This document shows, one piece after another, positions 40,014 through 48,494 of a stretch of 64,000 bases of DNA. The notes beneath the pieces are model-generated. The model made no database searches and had not been told where the DNA came from. It saw only the letters and a program-made list of their open reading frames with translations. The stretch's first letter is position 1. The number at the start of each line of letters is the position of its first letter. Source of the DNA: Pseudoflavonifractor sp. An184 (GTDB lineage: Bacteria; Bacillota; Clostridia; Oscillospirales; Oscillospiraceae); assembly GCF_002160305.1 (NCBI RefSeq), contig NZ_NFKI01000006.1, positions 20,145-84,144 of the forward strand. The letters run 5' to 3'. Position numbers and translations under genes: made by a program.

Positions 40014-41006
40014 ATGTACAGAACTGTCCAGCGATCCAGCCGGAGGACGTACGGCTATACTGTCCGGGAAGGGAACCGGCGGCAGAGAACCGCGTCCCGG
40101 GAGCGGGTGCGTCTGACGCAGCTGGCGGTGTGCGCCGTCCTGTTCGCGGTGGTCTTTATCGGCAAGGGTGTCTTTCCCCAGCGTCTGACCCAGCTCAAGG
40201 GGGATCTGCAGGCCCTCCTGTCCTCGGACACCGATTTCCGGGCGGCTCTGGCGGACCTGGGGGAGAACCTGGCCGGTAAGGGGCCGGTTTTAGGGGAGCT
40301 GGGGGACTTCTGCGTCCAGGTGTTCGGCCCCTCCCAGGAGGAGAAACTTCTGGACCCGTCGGTGCAGGTCCAGGCGGCCCAGGACTTTTTGAACCAGCAG
40401 GCGGGGACGGCAGAGCAGGCGGCCTACTACCTGCACCTGGACCAGGTGCCCGAGGAGTGGCTTCAGACGGAGGTCCAGGCGGAGGAGCCGGTCTCTGAGC
40501 CGGCAGCGGAGGAGACTATTCCGGCGGTGGGTACCGTGGTATGGAAGTCAGATTACAGCGGCGAGCCCCTGCCGGAGAACTACACCATGGACTGCATCTC
40601 CCTGGGCGGCCTTGAGACCATAAACCCCATCCTTGGTCATCTGCGCTCGGAGTACGGTTACCGGGACCACCCGGTGGACGGGGAGTACAAGTTCCACAAC
40701 GGGGTGGACATCGGCGGCCAGATCGGGGACCCCATCGGGGCCTTCGCGGCGGGCACTGTGGACTACATCGGGGAGAACGACGACCACGGACTCTACCTGC
40801 AAATTGACCACGGCAACGGCATCAAATCCTTCTACGCCCACTGCAGCAAGCTGTGCGTCTCCCAGGGGCAGGTGGTGGCGGCGGGGGAGAAGGTGGCTGA
40901 GGTGGGCTCCACCGGGGTGTCCACCGGCCCCCACCTGCATCTGGAGCTGAAATGGAACGGACTGCATCTCAATCCCGCCTACTACGTGGAATTTTTGACC
41001 GGCTGA
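40014..41006 (+). CDS. M23-family membrane-anchored protein, SpoIVFA/SpoIIQ-like
   Basis: 330 residues. One transmembrane segment (about 36-52) and a long extracytoplasmic stalk precede a LytM/M23 domain: FHNGVDIGGQIGDPIGA (first zinc His and Asp), LYLQIDHGNG, SFYAHCSKL and GPHLHLELKWNG (HxH). All zinc ligands appear present. Because the next gene encodes an SpoIVFB-like intramembrane protease, it most likely fills the SpoIVFA place in the sigma-K checkpoint. ATG 40014 has GGGAGGG 7 bases upstream; ATG 40008 is too close. Confidence 0.87.
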   Translation: MYRTVQRSSRRTYGYTVREGNRRQRTASRERVRLTQLAVCAVLFAVVFIGKGVFPQRLTQLKGDLQALLSSDTDFRAALADLGENLAGKGPVLGELGDFCVQVFGPSQEEKLLDPSVQVQAAQDFLNQQAGTAEQAAYYLHLDQVPEEWLQTEVQAEEPVSEPAAEETIPAVGTVVWKSDYSGEPLPENYTMDCISLGGLETINPILGHLRSEYGYRDHPVDGEYKFHNGVDIGGQIGDPIGAFAAGTVDYIGENDDHGLYLQIDHGNGIKSFYAHCSKLCVSQGQVVAAGEKVAEVGSTGVSTGPHLHLELKWNGLHLNPAYYVEFLTG

Positions 41007-41623
41007 GGCCTGGGAGGGTGGAGGTCACCGGAGGCTTCCTTCTGCTGGCCGCCTGGCTCAACTACCTGGACCGCCAGGGGATCGTCCCTCTGGCGCTGCT
41101 CTCCTGCGCCCTCCATGAGCTGGGCCACCTGCTGGTCCTCCGTCTGCTGGGGGTGCGGGTGCGGCGGCTGTCCATTACCGCCGTGGGGGCGGAGATGGAG
41201 ACCGACCGGTCCCTGTCCTACGGCGGGGAGATTCTGGCCGCCCTGGCCGGCCCTCTGGTCAATCTGGTCCTGGCTCTGACGTTCTGCCGGTTCTCCCGGG
41301 GCTGGGTGTTTGCCGGGCTGAACCTGGTGCTGTGCTGCTTCAACCTGCTGCCGGTGGGGCGGCTGGACGGGGGGCGGGTGCTCCGGTGTGTTCTGGCCTG
41401 GCTGCTGGGGCCGGAGGCGGCCTGGCGGGCGGGCTGGTGGCTGGACCGGCTTCTGGCGGGGGCGCTGGCCGCCCTGGGGCTGGTCCTGGTGGGGGCGGGG
41501 GCCGGTCCCACGCTGCTCCTCACCGCGGCGTGGCTGTGCTCCAACCTGCTCCGGGAGGGGCGCTTTGAGGGAAAGAGAAAACCCCTCCGCCGGAGAAAAC
41601 GGCGGAGGGGTGAAGCTGAATAG
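40952..41623 (+). CDS. M50 intramembrane metalloprotease, SpoIVFB-like
   Basis: 223 residues with about six membrane segments. The zinc motif is ALHELGHLLVLRLLG (HExxH) and the second metal motif is NLLPVGRLDGGRVL (N-x-x-P-x-x-x-x-D-G). In sporulating Firmicutes this family cleaves pro-sigma-K in the mother cell. The gene overlaps the M23 gene by 55 bases if it starts at 40952 (GGAG 5 bases before); a later GTG at 41018 is possible. The C-terminal tail is very basic, and its DNA forms a perfect 11-bp hairpin (41581-41611). Confidence 0.86.
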   Translation: MERTASQSRLLRGIFDRLRPGRVEVTGGFLLLAAWLNYLDRQGIVPLALLSCALHELGHLLVLRLLGVRVRRLSITAVGAEMETDRSLSYGGEILAALAGPLVNLVLALTFCRFSRGWVFAGLNLVLCCFNLLPVGRLDGGRVLRCVLAWLLGPEAAWRAGWWLDRLLAGALAALGLVLVGAGAGPTLLLTAAWLCSNLLREGRFEGKRKPLRRRKRRRGEAE

Positions 41624-41632
41624 GAGAGCGGG

Positions 41633-42112
41633 TCAGGTCTCCTCCTGCCAGCCCTTGCACACGTCGATCCAGCCCAAGCTGCGGGAGTACTCCTCCAGCT
41701 CATCGCAGGTGAGCTCAATGGCGGAGTTGGAGCTGCCAGCGGCGGGGAAAACGGTGTCGAAGCGCTTGAGGGACACATCCAGGTAGGTCTTGACCCCCTC
41801 GGGGTTGGCAAAGGGACACACGCCGCCCACGGCGTGGCCGGTCATCTCCTGGGCCTGCTCCGGGGTGAGCATCTTGGCCTTGGTGTGAAACATGGCCTTG
41901 TACTTGGGGTTGTCGATCTTGGCGTCCCCGGCGGCCACGATGAGGACGCAGCCGTCGTCCACCAGGAAGGACAGGGTTTTGGCGATGCGGGCGGGGATGA
42001 CGCCCGCCGCCTGGGCGGCCAGCTCCACGGTGGCGCTGGAGACGGGGAACTCCAGAATGTCACTCTCCCGGCCCAGTGTGCGGAAATACTCCCGGACACG
42101 TTCAATGGACAT
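41633..42112 (-). CDS. YbaK/EbsC-family aminoacyl-tRNA deacylase
   Basis: 159 residues. The family pattern is visible: ARIAKTLSFLVDDGCVLIVA (catalytic Lys), then MLTPEQAQEMTGHAVGGVCPFA and the GSSNSAIELTCDELEEYS end. Such proteins hydrolyse mischarged tRNA, often Cys-tRNA-Pro or Ala-tRNA-Pro. It lies 3 bases after the thioesterase gene and is in the same operon. Confidence 0.92.
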   Translation of the reverse strand: MSIERVREYFRTLGRESDILEFPVSSATVELAAQAAGVIPARIAKTLSFLVDDGCVLIVAAGDAKIDNPKYKAMFHTKAKMLTPEQAQEMTGHAVGGVCPFANPEGVKTYLDVSLKRFDTVFPAAGSSNSAIELTCDELEEYSRSLGWIDVCKGWQEET

Positions 42113-42115
42113 GGC

Positions 42116-42508
42116 TCAGCCCTCCAGCTTCCGTCCGGCCTTGGCCAGGAAGCGGTCGTTGGTGATGATGAAGCGCTCATGCACGCCCTGGCCGATGAGG
42201 CCCTTCTCGTCGTAGGCGGCCACCTTCAGAACGATGCGCTTGCCGTCCACCTGGGTGACCTCGCTCTCGGCCCACACCTTGATCCCCAGGGGTGAGGCGG
42301 AGTCGTGGGTGATCTCCAGCTTGGTGCCCACGGTGCTCTCGCCCTCGCTGAGATAGGGGGCCAGGGAGGTCCAGGCGGCCTTCTCCATGAGGGCGGTCAT
42401 GGCGGGGGTGGCAAAGACGGGCAGGGTGCCGGAGCCCACCGCCTGGGCAGTGTTCTCCTCCCGGACCACGTCTTCGGCCCGGCCCTTGATTCCAATTTCA
42501 ATGGACAT
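42116..42508 (-). CDS. Hotdog-fold thioesterase (FlK-like)
   Basis: 130 residues. Motifs FATPAMTALMEKAAWTSLAPYL, GTKLEITHDSASPLG and a final KGLIGQGVHERFIIT match the FlK/thioesterase-like hotdog family that hydrolyses small acyl-CoAs or removes unwanted thioesters. The Thr/Glu/His set of FlK seems present (TPAM, ME, TH). The substrate is unknown. It shares an operon with the ybaK-like gene. Confidence 0.85.
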   Translation of the reverse strand: MSIEIGIKGRAEDVVREENTAQAVGSGTLPVFATPAMTALMEKAAWTSLAPYLSEGESTVGTKLEITHDSASPLGIKVWAESEVTQVDGKRIVLKVAAYDEKGLIGQGVHERFIITNDRFLAKAGRKLEG

Positions 42509-42535
42509 GGGTGATTTCTCCTTTGTATCCAGTGT

Positions 42536-42583
42536 TCCGGCCCCTGGGAGCGCTGAAGCGCCATTGCCCCCAGGGGCCGGTTT
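42536..42583. terminator. Strong hairpin between minus-strand genes
   Basis: CCGGCCCCTGGG pairs with CCCAGGGGCCGG around an inner GCGCT-gaa-GCGCC-like loop. No T-run on the minus strand, so it may be a folded barrier or a weak terminator of the GH18 gene. Confidence 0.55.
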
Positions 42584-42680
42584 GCATACTGCATTTTACC
42601 CCAAGTTTCGGGAAAAATCTAGGCCTTGTTTGAAAATCGGGAAAGGTCCGCCCTTTGAGCGGGCGCTTTCAGAATAAGGT

Positions 42681-43961
42681 CTAGTCTCCCGGCGGAATTT
42701 CATATAAGCTGTTCAGCAGGGCCCAGTTCTGAGGGAAGGGGCGCATGAGATTCCAGTAGCCCACCCCGTACAGGCCGCGGGAGCGGGCCAGCTCCAGCTT
42801 GGCACGGATGCTCCGGGCGTCCTCGAACCACACCTCGTGCTCCCGGCCCTGGCCATCCACGTACCGGAACCAGGGGGACTGGGCTGCCTGGTCGAAGCGG
42901 ATGGCCGCCCGGTTTTGGATGGCCAGAGTCACCGCCTCCTGGTTGGAGATGGACCGGGCACGGCTCCCCTGCCGGAAGGGTAGAGTCCAGTCATAGCCGT
43001 AATTGGGAATGCCCATCCAGATCTTCTCCGCCGGGATCTCGCTCAGGGCGTAGTCCACCACCAGCTCTACATTGCGCAGGGGGGCCACCGCCATAGGCGG
43101 ACCGTAGGTATAGCCCCACTCGTAGGTCATCAGGAACACAAAATCCGCAGCCGCACCCAGCAGGCGGTAGTCGTGGCCCTCGTACAGGTCTCCATGCTGG
43201 TCGGCGGAGGTCTTGGGGACCAGGGCTGCAAAGACCGGGAGGCCCAGGGGGGACAGGCTTTCACGCATGCGGGCGATGAAGGCGGCGTAGGCCGCGGCGT
43301 CCTCCGGGTAGATAAACTCGAAGTCCACGTCCAGCCCCCGGTACCCCTTCTGCTGAATGGTCTCCAGCAGGCTGGCCGCCAGGCGGTTCTGCACCGCCCC
43401 GTCGGTGAGGACAGTGTGGGCCAGCTCGTTGGAGAAGGTGCCCTCCTGGGTGAGGGTGGACAGGTGAAGCAGGGGCCGCACCCGCATGGACTTGGCCGCG
43501 TCGATGAGGGCCTGGTCGTCCAAGGGGACAAGTCCGCCCTGGGGGGTGATGCCGTAGGTGAAGGGGGCCATGGTGGTGAGGAAGGGGAGAGTCTGGCGCA
43601 GAAGGGCCGGGTCGATCTCCGGGTAGGCGTAGCCGCCCACCGAGAGGGAGCCCTCCTTCTCCTGCTGGAAGGAGAGGACCAGCTCCTGGCCGGGGAGGGC
43701 GGTTTCCCCGCCCTCCAGCTGGGGGTTGTTCCGCAGAAGCTGGCGCAGGGAGATCCCGCCCCGCTGGGCGGCCTGGGCCAGGGTCTCCCCCGGCTGGAGG
43801 ATCAGGGTCTCCTGGGGGTACTGGACCACCAGTGACTGCCCCACCGCCAGCCGGCCGGGGTCCGGGGGCCGGTTATCCAGCAGCAGGCGGGACATGGGAA
43901 CGCCGTACTGCTGGGCGATCCGGTAGAGGGTGTCCCCGGGCTGCACCACATGAATGTCCAT
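42681..43961 (-). CDS. LysM-GH18 spore-cortex/wall hydrolase (SleL/YaaH-like)
   Basis: 426 residues. Two LysM modules open the protein (VVQPGDTLYRIAQQYGVPMS and ILQPGETLAQAAQRGGIS). A GH18 barrel follows, with the catalytic GLDVDFEFI (D-x-x-D-x-D-x-E) near residue 215 and MTYEWGYTYGPPM near 280. This is the layout of SleL/YaaH N-acetylglucosaminidases that act on spore cortex fragments during germination. No signal peptide, as in those proteins. AGGAGG precedes the start. It lies 11 bases after the amidase gene. Confidence 0.9.
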   Translation of the reverse strand: MDIHVVQPGDTLYRIAQQYGVPMSRLLLDNRPPDPGRLAVGQSLVVQYPQETLILQPGETLAQAAQRGGISLRQLLRNNPQLEGGETALPGQELVLSFQQEKEGSLSVGGYAYPEIDPALLRQTLPFLTTMAPFTYGITPQGGLVPLDDQALIDAAKSMRVRPLLHLSTLTQEGTFSNELAHTVLTDGAVQNRLAASLLETIQQKGYRGLDVDFEFIYPEDAAAYAAFIARMRESLSPLGLPVFAALVPKTSADQHGDLYEGHDYRLLGAAADFVFLMTYEWGYTYGPPMAVAPLRNVELVVDYALSEIPAEKIWMGIPNYGYDWTLPFRQGSRARSISNQEAVTLAIQNRAAIRFDQAAQSPWFRYVDGQGREHEVWFEDARSIRAKLELARSRGLYGVGYWNLMRPFPQNWALLNSLYEIPPGD

Positions 43962-43972
43962 GGCGTGCCTCC

Positions 43973-44716
43973 TCAGCCGTTGAGGGTGACGAAGTCGTCT
44001 TTGGCGTAGCCGATGGTCCCCTTGTAGTTGACCAGGTACCAGCCGCCGGAGTGATTGAGGATGGCAAGGGGGGCGCCGTCCGGGGCCTGGGCCAGGATGG
44101 AGGCGTTCAGATTAGGGCGGGCGCGGATGTTCAGCACCCCCCAGTCCACATCCACCCGACCGGATCGGATGGGCTCCGGGGCCAGGAAGGGGATGTCGAA
44201 GAAGTCGGTGAGGGACATGACCAGATTCCGGGCCACCGCATCCAGATTCTCCTTGATCCAGTTGGCGTCCTCCAGGTTGTCGTGGTAGCCCAGCTCCAGA
44301 AAGGCGGAGGGGGCCCGCACCCGGCGCACCTCCCCGATGGTGGTGGTCCCCTGGGCCCGCACCAGGTTGGGCAGGGGGTAGATTGCTTTTAAATTGTTGG
44401 CGATGATGGTGGAGGCCCGCTGGCCGGGCTGGCTGGTGGGGTAGTAAAAGACGATAATCCCCCGCACCTGGCCGTATTTTCCCTCCGGGGCGGCGTTGGA
44501 GTGGAGGGCCAGATGCAGGTCGTAGTCCCCCGCGTTGGAGGCGGCGATGGAGGATGCGGCGGTCATGTCCGGGGTGTTCCGGGTGTACCGGATGCCGGAG
44601 GCGTCCAGATAGGGGACCATTTTGTCCGCCAGCAGGTTCATGTACTCCTCCTCGGTGCCGCCGTTGACGTAGTAGTTGCCCTCCTGGGTGGAGGGGGAGA
44701 GATAGATGATGGGCAT
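43973..44716 (-). CDS. N-acetylmuramoyl-L-alanine amidase with SH3-like C-terminus
   Basis: 247 residues. The Amidase_3 fold is indicated by IIYLSPSTQEGN, then YDLHLALHSNAAPEG (zinc His), IIVFYYP, FLELGYHDNLEDANWI (catalytic Glu). An SH3b-type domain ends it: GVLNIRARPNLNASIL, then GWYLVNYKGTIGYAKDDFV. It cleaves the bond between MurNAc and the stem peptide. It forms an operon with the GH18 enzyme; both probably work on the spore or cell wall. Confidence 0.9.
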   Translation of the reverse strand: MPIIYLSPSTQEGNYYVNGGTEEEYMNLLADKMVPYLDASGIRYTRNTPDMTAASSIAASNAGDYDLHLALHSNAAPEGKYGQVRGIIVFYYPTSQPGQRASTIIANNLKAIYPLPNLVRAQGTTTIGEVRRVRAPSAFLELGYHDNLEDANWIKENLDAVARNLVMSLTDFFDIPFLAPEPIRSGRVDVDWGVLNIRARPNLNASILAQAPDGAPLAILNHSGGWYLVNYKGTIGYAKDDFVTLNG

Positions 44717-44919
44717 AGGGCGTTACCTCCTGTTTTTTCCCATCCTATGCGGGGGCGGGAGGGGAGGTGATTTTACCCGGTTCCAAAGCCTTTTGCCGCC
44801 CCCCGGCGGAAAATTTTCCTCAAAAATGGAACTTCACCGCAACCGGCCGCTTCCGTTTCCGTCTGAATGGTTGAAGGGAAGATTCCCGTATTTGGACCGG
44901 AAGAAAGGAGCGAAGCGAG

Positions 44920-45852
44920 ATGAAACGAGCAGTGACCATGTGGCTGGCGGCTCTGCTGGCCCTCTCCCTCACCGCATGCGGCGGGGGAGCCAGCGGAGGA
45001 GGGGAGGCCGATGCCTCCAGCAGCGCCGGAGGAGGGGAGAGCCTCTCCTTCTCCGCTGAGGACGCCCAGAACAGCGCCCCCGCCGAGCCGGGGGCGGCAA
45101 ACGGGGAGGAGGCCTCCCCCCAGGCGGGGCAGAACGCCAAGCTGATCCGCCGGGCGGAGCTGGAGATCCAGACCGAGGCCTTTGACGCGGCGGCGGCCTC
45201 CCTGGAGGCGCTGGTGGCGGAAGCCGGCGGGTACTTCCAGTCCGCCCAGGTGGAGGGGGGCAGCCTCCGGGACCAGAACGCGGCCCGGTACGGAAACTAT
45301 GTGATCCGGCTGCCCGAGGAGAATTTCAGCGCCTTTCTGGACCAGTCCGGCGCCCTGGGCTATGTGGTCCGGCGCTCCGAGAGCAGCGAGAACGTGAGCC
45401 AGGCCTACTACGACACCGAGACCCGGCTGGCCGCCCAGCGCACCAAGCAGGAGCGGCTGCTGGCCCTGCTGGCCCAGGCGGACACCATGGAGAGCATCAT
45501 TGAGCTGGAGAACGCCCTGAGCGAGACGGAGTACGAGATCCAGAGCCTGACTACCGACCTGGAGCACTACGACGACCTCATCGACTACGCCACCGTGGAC
45601 CTGTACCTGGCAGAGGTCCTCAGCCTCAGCCAGACGCCGGGTGAGACCGCCGGACTTGGGGAGCGGATGGCCGCCGGCCTGTCCGCCAGCGCGGCGGGAC
45701 TGGTTCAGGGGGTCCAGGACCTGCTGGTGTGGCTGTCCTACCACCTGTTCCCGGTGATTGTGGTGCTGGGAGCTGCCGGGGGCGGGCTGTTTTACTGGCG
45801 GCGGGTGCGCCGGGGCCGGAAAGACGGAACTCCGGAGGAGAAACAGCCGTGA
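44920..45852 (+). CDS. DUF4349 lipoprotein
   Basis: 310 residues. Lipobox LSLTAC at about residue 20, a Gly/Ser/Glu/Ala linker, the DUF4349 domain (KLIRRAELEIQTEAFDAAAA, then FLDQSGALGYVVRRSESSEN and a coiled coil EIQSLTTDLEHYDD), and one C-terminal transmembrane helix (about 275-298) with a basic tail. Members have a membrane-anchored coiled-coil region; the function is unknown. GAAAGGAGC precedes the ATG. Confidence 0.88.
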   Translation: MKRAVTMWLAALLALSLTACGGGASGGGEADASSSAGGGESLSFSAEDAQNSAPAEPGAANGEEASPQAGQNAKLIRRAELEIQTEAFDAAAASLEALVAEAGGYFQSAQVEGGSLRDQNAARYGNYVIRLPEENFSAFLDQSGALGYVVRRSESSENVSQAYYDTETRLAAQRTKQERLLALLAQADTMESIIELENALSETEYEIQSLTTDLEHYDDLIDYATVDLYLAEVLSLSQTPGETAGLGERMAAGLSASAAGLVQGVQDLLVWLSYHLFPVIVVLGAAGGGLFYWRRVRRGRKDGTPEEKQP

Positions 45853-45916
45853 GGCCAAGAAGAAGGACGTGGTCAGAGGAGGGGCGCGGCTTCTGCCGCG
45901 CCCCCGGAAAAAGTGA

Positions 45917-45945
45917 TTGACAGCCCGGTTGAACTGTGGTATCAT
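45917..45945 (+). promoter_or_regulatory. Promoter of the ABC-F leader
   Basis: TTGACA (45917-45922), 17 bp, TATCAT (45940-45945), followed by a 250-base leader before the gene. Confidence 0.87.
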
Positions 45946-45979
45946 CGTCCCGACTTGACACAGAACAGGAGGCGGGAGC

Positions 45980-46000
45980 ATGCGCAATTCCCATCGCTGA
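45980..46000 (+). CDS. Leader peptide of the ABC-F attenuator
   Basis: A six-codon frame, MRNSHR then TGA, has AGGAGG at 45967-45972, 7 bases before its ATG. It stands about 140 bases before a terminator hairpin, as in known antibiotic-induced attenuators of ABC-F resistance genes, where ribosome stalling on the short frame decides the RNA fold. Confidence 0.6.
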   Translation: MRNSHR

Positions 46001-46141
46001 GCGTGATAGAGCGAGAGAGGACCGGAGACGGTCCCGGCTTTGTCATGCCGTATGCGAGAGGGTCTTGTCCGCCTGCTCTGCCTCCGGCTGTTTTATATTC
46101 GGTCCTGGTGCGCCTGTACGCGCCGGGGCCCTGTCGGTGTG

Positions 46142-46177
46142 CCGCGAGTGTGGGGAGGACCCCAGCTCGCGGTTTTT
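46142..46177 (+). terminator. Attenuator terminator before the ABC-F gene
   Basis: CCGCGAG-tg-TGGGG pairs with CCCCA-g-CTCGCGG, followed by TTTTTGATTTTT, and only 14 bases later comes the ribosome site. TGTCGGT (46132-46138) and ACCGACA (46185-46191) could extend the stem or join an alternative fold. Confidence 0.85.
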
Positions 46178-46206
46178 GATTTTTACCGACAAAGGAGGGC
46201 ATGACC

Positions 46207-47706
46207 ATGTCTCAAATTTTGATCCAGAACCTGGATTTCACCTACGACGGGGACCACACCCCGGTCTTTGAACGACTGAACCTCCAGTGGGACACCGATT
46301 GGAAGCTGGGCCTGGTGGGGCGGAACGGACGGGGCAAAACCACCCTGCTGCGGCTGCTGGAGGGCAGTCTGGAGGGGAAGGGGACCCTGATCCGGCCGGA
46401 GCGGCCCCTCTATGTGCCAAAGCCCGTCCGGGACCCACAGCGGCCCGCCCGGGACGTGCTGATGGACGGAGTGCCGGAGGAGGACGAGTGGATGCTCCTG
46501 CGGGAGCTGAACAAGCTGGGGCTGGGGGAGGAGCTGCTGGGCCGGCCCTTTGACCGCCTCAGCGGCGGGGAGCAGACCCGGGCCCGGCTGGCCGCCCTGT
46601 TCCTCCAGGAGGACGGCTACCCCATGATCGACGAGCCCACCAACCACCTGGACGAGGCGGGGCGGGCGCTGACCGCCCGGTATCTCCGGGGGCTGCGCCG
46701 GGGGTTCCTCCTGGTCTCCCACGACCGGGCCTTTCTGGACGGGTGCGTGGACCACATTCTGGCCCTGAACCCGGCGGGGCAGGAGCTGATCCAGGGGAAC
46801 TTCTCCGTGTGGTTTCGGGAGAAGGAGGCCCGGGACCGGCGGGAGGAGGCCCAGAACGAGAAGCTGAAAGGGGAGATCCGGCGGCTGGAGCAGGCCGCCC
46901 GGCGCACTGAGAGCTGGTCCGACCGGGTGGAGCGGAGCAAGTACGGCAGCGAGAACTCCGGGTTGAAGGTGGACCGGGGCTTTGTAGGCCACAAGTCCGC
47001 CAAGATGATGAAGCGCTCCAAGAGTCTGGAAAACCGGCAGCGCAGCGCCATTCAGGAGAAATCCGCCCTGCTGAAGGATGTGGAGCACGCCGACGCCCTG
47101 AAGCTGGCGCCCAGATCCTTCCCAGGCGGCAGGCTGATGGAGGGGCGGGAGGTATCCGTGTGCTACGGGGGCCGCCCGGTGTGCGCCCCCTGCACCTTCC
47201 AGGTGGAGGAGGGGGACCGGGTCGCCCTGCTGGGGGGCAACGGCTCGGGCAAGACCAGCCTGCTGCGGCTGCTCATGGGGGAGGAGCTGGAGCACACCGG
47301 AGTGCTGCGGCGGGGCTCGGGGCTGGCGGTCTCCTATGTGCCCCAGCGCGCCGACCACCTGTCCGGCCTCCCGGCGGACTTCGCCCAGTCGCAGGGGGTG
47401 GACCGCACCCAGTTTTTCACCATCCTGCGGAAGCTGGACTTCTCCCGGGCCCTGCTGGAGCGGGACATGGCGGGGTACAGCGCGGGCCAGAAGAAAAAGG
47501 TGCTCCTGGCGGCCAGCCTGTGCCAGAGCGCCCACCTGTATATCTGGGATGAGCCGCTAAACTATATCGACCTGTTCTCCCGCATCCAGCTGGAGGAGCT
47601 GCTCCTCCAGTACCGGCCCACCATGGTCTTTGTGGAGCACGACCGGACCTTCCGGGAGCACGTGGCCACCGCCTCGGTGGAGCTGGCGCGGTGGGAAATG
47701 AAATGA
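46207..47706 (+). CDS. ABC-F ribosomal protection protein, Lsa-like
   Basis: 499 residues. Two ATPase domains without membrane segments: Walker A GRNGRGKTTLL and GGNGSGKTSLL, signatures LSGGEQTRARLAAL and YSAGQKKKVLLAA, Walker B YPMIDEPTNHLDEAG and LYIWDEPLNYIDLFS. Between them is a charged helical linker (EARDRREEAQNEKLKGEIRR). N-terminus SQILIQNLDFTYDG and NTDWKLG-like DTDWKLGLVGRNG are those of Lsa/Vga-type proteins, which displace lincosamides, pleuromutilins and streptogramins A from the ribosome. ATG 46207 is 8 bases after AAAGGAGG; ATG 46201 is too close. Real resistance spectrum unknown. Confidence 0.88.
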   Translation: MSQILIQNLDFTYDGDHTPVFERLNLQWDTDWKLGLVGRNGRGKTTLLRLLEGSLEGKGTLIRPERPLYVPKPVRDPQRPARDVLMDGVPEEDEWMLLRELNKLGLGEELLGRPFDRLSGGEQTRARLAALFLQEDGYPMIDEPTNHLDEAGRALTARYLRGLRRGFLLVSHDRAFLDGCVDHILALNPAGQELIQGNFSVWFREKEARDRREEAQNEKLKGEIRRLEQAARRTESWSDRVERSKYGSENSGLKVDRGFVGHKSAKMMKRSKSLENRQRSAIQEKSALLKDVEHADALKLAPRSFPGGRLMEGREVSVCYGGRPVCAPCTFQVEEGDRVALLGGNGSGKTSLLRLLMGEELEHTGVLRRGSGLAVSYVPQRADHLSGLPADFAQSQGVDRTQFFTILRKLDFSRALLERDMAGYSAGQKKKVLLAASLCQSAHLYIWDEPLNYIDLFSRIQLEELLLQYRPTMVFVEHDRTFREHVATASVELARWEMK

Positions 47707-47724
47707 TTGATTTGCTCCCTGTAT

Positions 47725-48000
47725 GGGCGGCCCTTGCGGCCGCCCGCAGCGTATCGAAAAACCTATGCAGAATAAAATCCGCCTGAGACAGGGCGGGGGA
47801 GCTCGAGGGGGCAGCCGCCCGCCTCGAATTGGATCAAATGCCCCGGAAGCCTTGCCGTGCAAGGATTCCGGCAAGCGAAGCGCGGACTTTTGCGCCGCAC
47901 ATCGGCGCAAAAGTAACGGCATTTTTCAGGCTGTCGGAAAAGTCCTTGGACTTTTTTGACAGCCTGGGGGCGGCCCTTGCGGCCGCCCGCTTTTTTACCC
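47725..48000. repeat. Intergenic hairpin repeat block with terminators
   Basis: The 401-base gap between the ABC-F and blaI genes has no gene. GGGCGGCC-cttgc-GGCCGCCC occurs twice (47725-47745 and 47968-47988), the second with a T6 run. Between them are ACTTTTGCGCCG-cacat-CGGCGCAAAAGT near 47887-47915 and a long stem CAGGCTGTC..AAAAGTCC/GGACTTTT..GACAGCCTG near 47929-47966. They resemble the block at 12.9-13.6 kb. Confidence 0.75.
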
Positions 48001-48034
48001 AGGGCCGGAAATCATAAAAAACGCTGAAACCCTC

Positions 48035-48085
48035 TTGACAAAGAGAGGTTACGAGTGTAACCTATATACAGGTTACAGCTGTACC
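48035..48085 (+). promoter_or_regulatory. blaI promoter with two BlaI-type operators
   Basis: TTGACA at 48035-48040. A perfect palindrome GGTTAC-GAGT-GTAACC (48047-48062) covers the spacer, and a related GGTTACAGCTGTACC (48071-48085) lies downstream of the likely -10 region. BlaI/MecI repressors bind TACA/TGTA dyads of this type, so the operon should be self-repressed. Confidence 0.8.
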
Positions 48086-48107
48086 CTATCTTTGGGAGGG
48101 ATTCCAC

Positions 48108-48494
48108 ATGAATGAATTGGCCGCGAAAATCTCCGCCTCCGAGGTGGAGGTGCTGGAGGTGCTGTGGCAGGCGGACGCGCCCATGCCCATCGCCGCCATC
48201 CGCGCCGCCCTGGAGGGGGGCCACCAATGGGACGCCTCCACCGTCAAAACCCTGCTGCGCCGTCTGTGCGAGAAAGGCGCGGTGGAGGCGGAGAAGCGGG
48301 AGGTGTTCTACTACCGCCCCATTCTCACCCGGCAGGAGTACCAGGCGTGGTCCACCAGCTCCCTCATTGACAAGGTGTACCGGGGGAGCGCCAAGGACCT
48401 GGTGGCCGCTCTGGTGGAGCGGTCCCAGCTCAGCGCCCAGGACCTGGAGGACCTGCGGTCCATCCTGTACCCGGAGGAGGAGGGCCATGGGTGA
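48108..48494 (+). CDS. blaI: BlaI/MecI/CopY-family repressor
   Basis: 128 residues. The winged helix reads ISASEVEVLEVLWQADAPMP, then WDASTVKTLLRRLCEKGAVE and REVFYYRPILTR, the standard BlaI/MecI sequence, followed by the dimer helices DLVAALVERSQLSAQDLEDL. The protease of the partner gene normally cleaves such repressors. TTGGGAGGG precedes the ATG and two palindromic operators lie upstream. It overlaps the M56 gene by 8 bases. Confidence 0.93.
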   Translation: MNELAAKISASEVEVLEVLWQADAPMPIAAIRAALEGGHQWDASTVKTLLRRLCEKGAVEAEKREVFYYRPILTRQEYQAWSTSSLIDKVYRGSAKDLVAALVERSQLSAQDLEDLRSILYPEEEGHG

